Assembly: GCA_021780625.1 (NCBI GenBank) | Contig: JAJXYI010000717.1 | Span: 1 to 9,159, forward strand | Length of the DNA: 9,159 bases | Reading direction: 5' to 3' | Source: a bacterium | GTDB taxonomy: Bacteria; Verrucomicrobiota; Verrucomicrobiae; Opitutales; Opitutaceae | In this document: in pieces, positions 6,759 to 9,159 of the stretch | Layout of the letters: every line of letters starts with the position of its first letter | How positions within the stretch are numbered: the stretch's first letter is position 1 | Translations under genes and position numbers: made by a program | Notes under the pieces: generated by a model | Seen by the model: only the letters and a program-made list of their open reading frames with translations | What the model was told of the DNA's origin: nothing | The model's database searches: none

Positions 6759-6891
6759 TGCGTCGCGGCCTTCACTGTCTGGGCAATCCCTTCCAATCCG
6801 GAGTGACCGGAAGCAGCGTCGCCAGGCGGATCGCCTCAGGGCTGGCGGACCGGGTCGGCTGCGGAGGACTTCGATCCCTACGGCGTTCGGC

Positions 6892-9159
6892 TCACTTCGC
6901 CTCCGCACGGATCGCCGCCAGTGCACGCGCGAGCTCGTCGTCGAGCTTCTGCACAAACTCGGACGCGTCATCGAGATTACCCTTTCGCGCCGCCGCCTCG
7001 ATCGCAGCGGCCACCACCGCGAGGTCCTTCGCACCCGCCGCGCTCGAGGCGCCTTTCAACGTGTGCGCGGAATACGAAATCTGCTGCGCGTCACCGCCGG
7101 CCAGTCTCGTGCACAGTTCGTCGACTATGCCAGGAACAAAGGCGCAGAACGATGCGACGATCTTTTCGAGCGCCCGCTCATCCCCGCCCAGGCGCGAGAG
7201 CAGCCCCGCGCGGTCGAATGCCGTCGACGCCTCCTCCGGAGGCGCACCCTCCGTGCCCGCGTGTCGAATCCTGGGCCTCGCCGCTCCCGTGCCCACCCAG
7301 CGCCGCAACACCACTTCCAGCGCCTGGACGGAAAACGGCTTAGCGATGTAGTCATCCATGCCGGCTTCCAGGCAGCGCTCCCGGTCGCCCGCCATCGCAT
7401 ACGCGGTCAGGGCCACGATCGGCACCTCGGGATTCAACACCCGGGATCCCGCCTGGCGAATGCGGCGCGTCGCCTCGAGACCATCCATCACCGGCATCTG
7501 CACGTCCATCAAAACCAGGTCGTAGGGCACGGTTTCCAGCGCACGCAACGCCTCCTGGCCATTCGCCACGGTGTCGATGCGCAGTCCCCGTCGCTCCAGG
7601 AGCCGCCGCGCCACCTGCTGATTGGCCGCGTTGTCCTCGGCCACAAGCACACGCGCCTTGATTTGAAAGGGCTCCGATGGAGACACGGGCGCAGACCCGA
7701 CTTCGTTCAGGGAGCTCACCACGCCCACCGCCTGGAGGAGCCCACGAAGCAGCTCGGAGCGACGGACCGGCTTTGAAACCCAGGCCGCCGCCAACGAGGT
7801 CCCATCCCGGATCTCGCGGCCGGGCGCGGCAATCTCCTCGAGCCGCACGACGCGCGGAGACCTGGCCCCAAACCGGTCTATGATCGCACGCTCGAGCGCG
7901 CCGCCCCCGCCGGGTAGCGCCGAGTCGATCACCGCCACGTCATACCGGGCCCGCCCCATCGCGTCCATCGCTGCCTCCAGCCGATCGCACGCCGCCACGC
8001 GCAGGCCCCACTGCCTCATAAGCGTCGCCAGCGCCTCGCGCCGCGTCGCATTCGCCACCGCGAGCAGGGCGCCCAGCCCACCTAATCCAGCCTTGGGCGG
8101 CGGCGCCGGGCTCTCCGCACCGTCTGAGGCAATCTCGAGGCGCACCACAAACCAAAAGAGCGCCCCGCCCTCCTCGCGCTTGCGGACGCCGATCGCCCCA
8201 CCCATCAGCTCAACCAGCTGCTTCGAAATCGCGAGCCCCAGCCCCGTCCCTCCAAACCGCCGCGTGTGCGACGCGTCCGCCTGGCTGAACTTCTCGAAAA
8301 GCCTGTCACTCCTATCGTCGGAAATTCCAATGCCCGTGTCGCGAACCTCAAACCGGACCAACACATCCGATGTCCCGACCTCCACCGGATCCACCACCAC
8401 GTCCACCTCGCCAGCCTCGGTGAACTTGATCGCGTTGCCCACCAGGTTCGTGAGGACCTGCCGGATCCGCCCGGGATCGCCTCTCAGCCGCCTGGGCAGC
8501 ATCGGCGACAGAGCACACACCAAGTCGAGCGACTTCTCGTGCGCGACCGTCGCCAGCGCGACCGCCATCTCCTCGATCATGTCCACGAGGTCAAATTCCA
8601 GGATCTCGAGCGTGAGCCGTTTCGCCTCGATCTTTGAAAAGTCCAGAAGGTCGTTGATCACCCCGAGCAGGGCCTGTCCACTCGAGCGGACCGCCTCCGC
8701 GCAATGTCGCTGGGCCGGACTCAGCTCCGAATCCAGCAGCAGGCCGGTCATTCCCAGGACGCCGTTGAGCGGCGTGCGGATCTCGTGACTCATGTTTGCG
8801 AGGAATTCGCTCTTGGCGACATTCGCCGCCTGAGCCTCCTCGGCCATGCGCGTCGCAAGCTGGGTCGACTCCTCGAGGCGAAGGTTCGACTCGCGCAGGC
8901 TTCGCTCTGCCTCCTGCCGCACCCGGACCTCGCGCAAGAGCGTCGCATTGAGCTCCGCCGTCTCGATCGCCATCGCCGCGTGACTCGCCATCGCCACCAT
9001 GAGATCCGTCTCACGCTGACCGAAATCCAGCCCCTCGGGCCGGTTGATCGCGGTCATCGTTCCCAGCATCCGCCCGCGGCCGATGATCGGGACGACGATG
9101 ATGTCGCCGCACCGCGTCTCCCTGCGCCGTCTCCGAACCTCGTCGGTTTCGCGCGGGTC
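6892..9159 (-). CDS. Hybrid histidine kinase (GAF-HisKA-HATPase-REC-REC-Hpt), N-terminus beyond right edge
   Basis: This is a multi-step phosphorelay kinase; 755 residues are visible, numbered here from the edge. The frame is open to base 9159. The first 70 residues ([31 protein letters not shown]) are the C-terminal part of a GAF sensor domain, so the Met at 9069 is internal and the true start lies outside. A coiled coil (about 69-119) leads to the H-box [11 protein letters not shown] with phospho-acceptor H125. HATPase boxes follow: N (NLVGNAIKF), G1 (DTGIGI), F (LFEKFSQAD) and G2 (GGTGLGLAI). Receiver 1 (about 362-478) keeps D412 and K463 but has lost the acidic pair. Receiver 2 (about 502-622) is canonical: E508/D509, D552 in [11 protein letters not shown] and K607. 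The Hpt domain (about 651-752) has H699 in [13 protein letters not shown]. No transmembrane segment is seen in this part. No response regulator gene adjoins its 3' end, so the final partner is elsewhere. The signal sensed is unknown. Confidence 0.95.
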   Translation of the reverse strand, partial: DPRETDEVRRRRRETRCGDIIVVPIIGRGRMLGTMTAINRPEGLDFGQRETDLMVAMASHAAMAIETAELNATLLREVRVRQEAERSLRESNLRLEESTQLATRMAEEAQAANVAKSEFLANMSHEIRTPLNGVLGMTGLLLDSELSPAQRHCAEAVRSSGQALLGVINDLLDFSKIEAKRLTLEILEFDLVDMIEEMAVALATVAHEKSLDLVCALSPMLPRRLRGDPGRIRQVLTNLVGNAIKFTEAGEVDVVVDPVEVGTSDVLVRFEVRDTGIGISDDRSDRLFEKFSQADASHTRRFGGTGLGLAISKQLVELMGGAIGVRKREEGGALFWFVVRLEIASDGAESPAPPPKAGLGGLGALLAVANATRREALATLMRQWGLRVAACDRLEAAMDAMGRARYDVAVIDSALPGGGGALERAIIDRFGARSPRVVRLEEIAAPGREIRDGTSLAAAWVSKPVRRSELLRGLLQAVGVVSSLNEVGSAPVSPSEPFQIKARVLVAEDNAANQQVARRLLERRGLRIDTVANGQEALRALETVPYDLVLMDVQMPVMDGLEATRRIRQAGSRVLNPEVPIVALTAYAMAGDRERCLEAGMDDYIAKPFSVQALEVVLRRWVGTGAARPRIRHAGTEGAPPEEASTAFDRAGLLSRLGGDERALEKIVASFCAFVPGIVDELCTRLAGGDAQQISYSAHTLKGASSAAGAKDLAVVAAAIEAAARKGNLDDASEFVQKLDDELARALAAIRAEAK

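Noticed and set aside
7880..8788. 302-codon plus-strand frame, rich in Ser/Arg/Pro
   Set aside because: It lies opposite the kinase core and first receiver and has no domain of its own.

Overview
The window is strongly GC-rich, with G or C at most third codon positions. It holds five protein-coding genes, two of them cut by the window edges. No rRNA, tRNA, CRISPR array, transposase or integrase was seen. The signal peptides, the large secreted glycoside hydrolase with discoidin-like domains, the SD-poor starts and the GC content fit a Gram-negative carbohydrate degrader. A Verrucomicrobiota/Opitutaceae-like organism is my best guess, but nothing in the window proves it.

Layout. (1) Bases 1-752, minus strand: an exported calcineurin-like metallophosphoesterase whose C-terminus runs off the left edge. 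(2) Bases 753-1045: a divergent spacer holding a small AT-rich patch but no convincing promoter. (3) Bases 1046-2895, plus strand: two adjacent membrane-anchored SPFH/Band 7 proteins 14 bp apart, almost certainly one operon and probably partners in a heteromeric membrane complex like HflK/HflC. (4) Bases 2896-3072: a spacer with two small hairpins, a perfect TATAAT and a 7-bp inverted repeat whose arms are two helical turns apart. (5) Bases 3073-6705, plus strand: a 1210-residue secreted GH2 enzyme of the exo-glucosaminidase/beta-mannosidase type, preceded by two discoidin-like modules. (6) Bases 6706-6891: a convergent spacer with an 11-bp stem-loop, the likely shared terminator. (7) Bases 6892-9159, minus strand: the C-terminal part of a hybrid histidine kinase (GAF - HisKA - HATPase - degenerate receiver - intact receiver - Hpt), whose N-terminus lies beyond the right edge.

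The genes do not form one obvious pathway. The SPFH pair is one unit, the GH2 enzyme appears to be transcribed on its own, and the phosphoesterase and kinase are neighbours on the opposite strand. I see no clearly new multi-gene system. The most interesting points are the SPFH pair without a protease or NfeD partner in view, the discoidin-discoidin-GH2 architecture, the inverted repeat upstream of the GH2 gene, and the pseudo-receiver inside the kinase.
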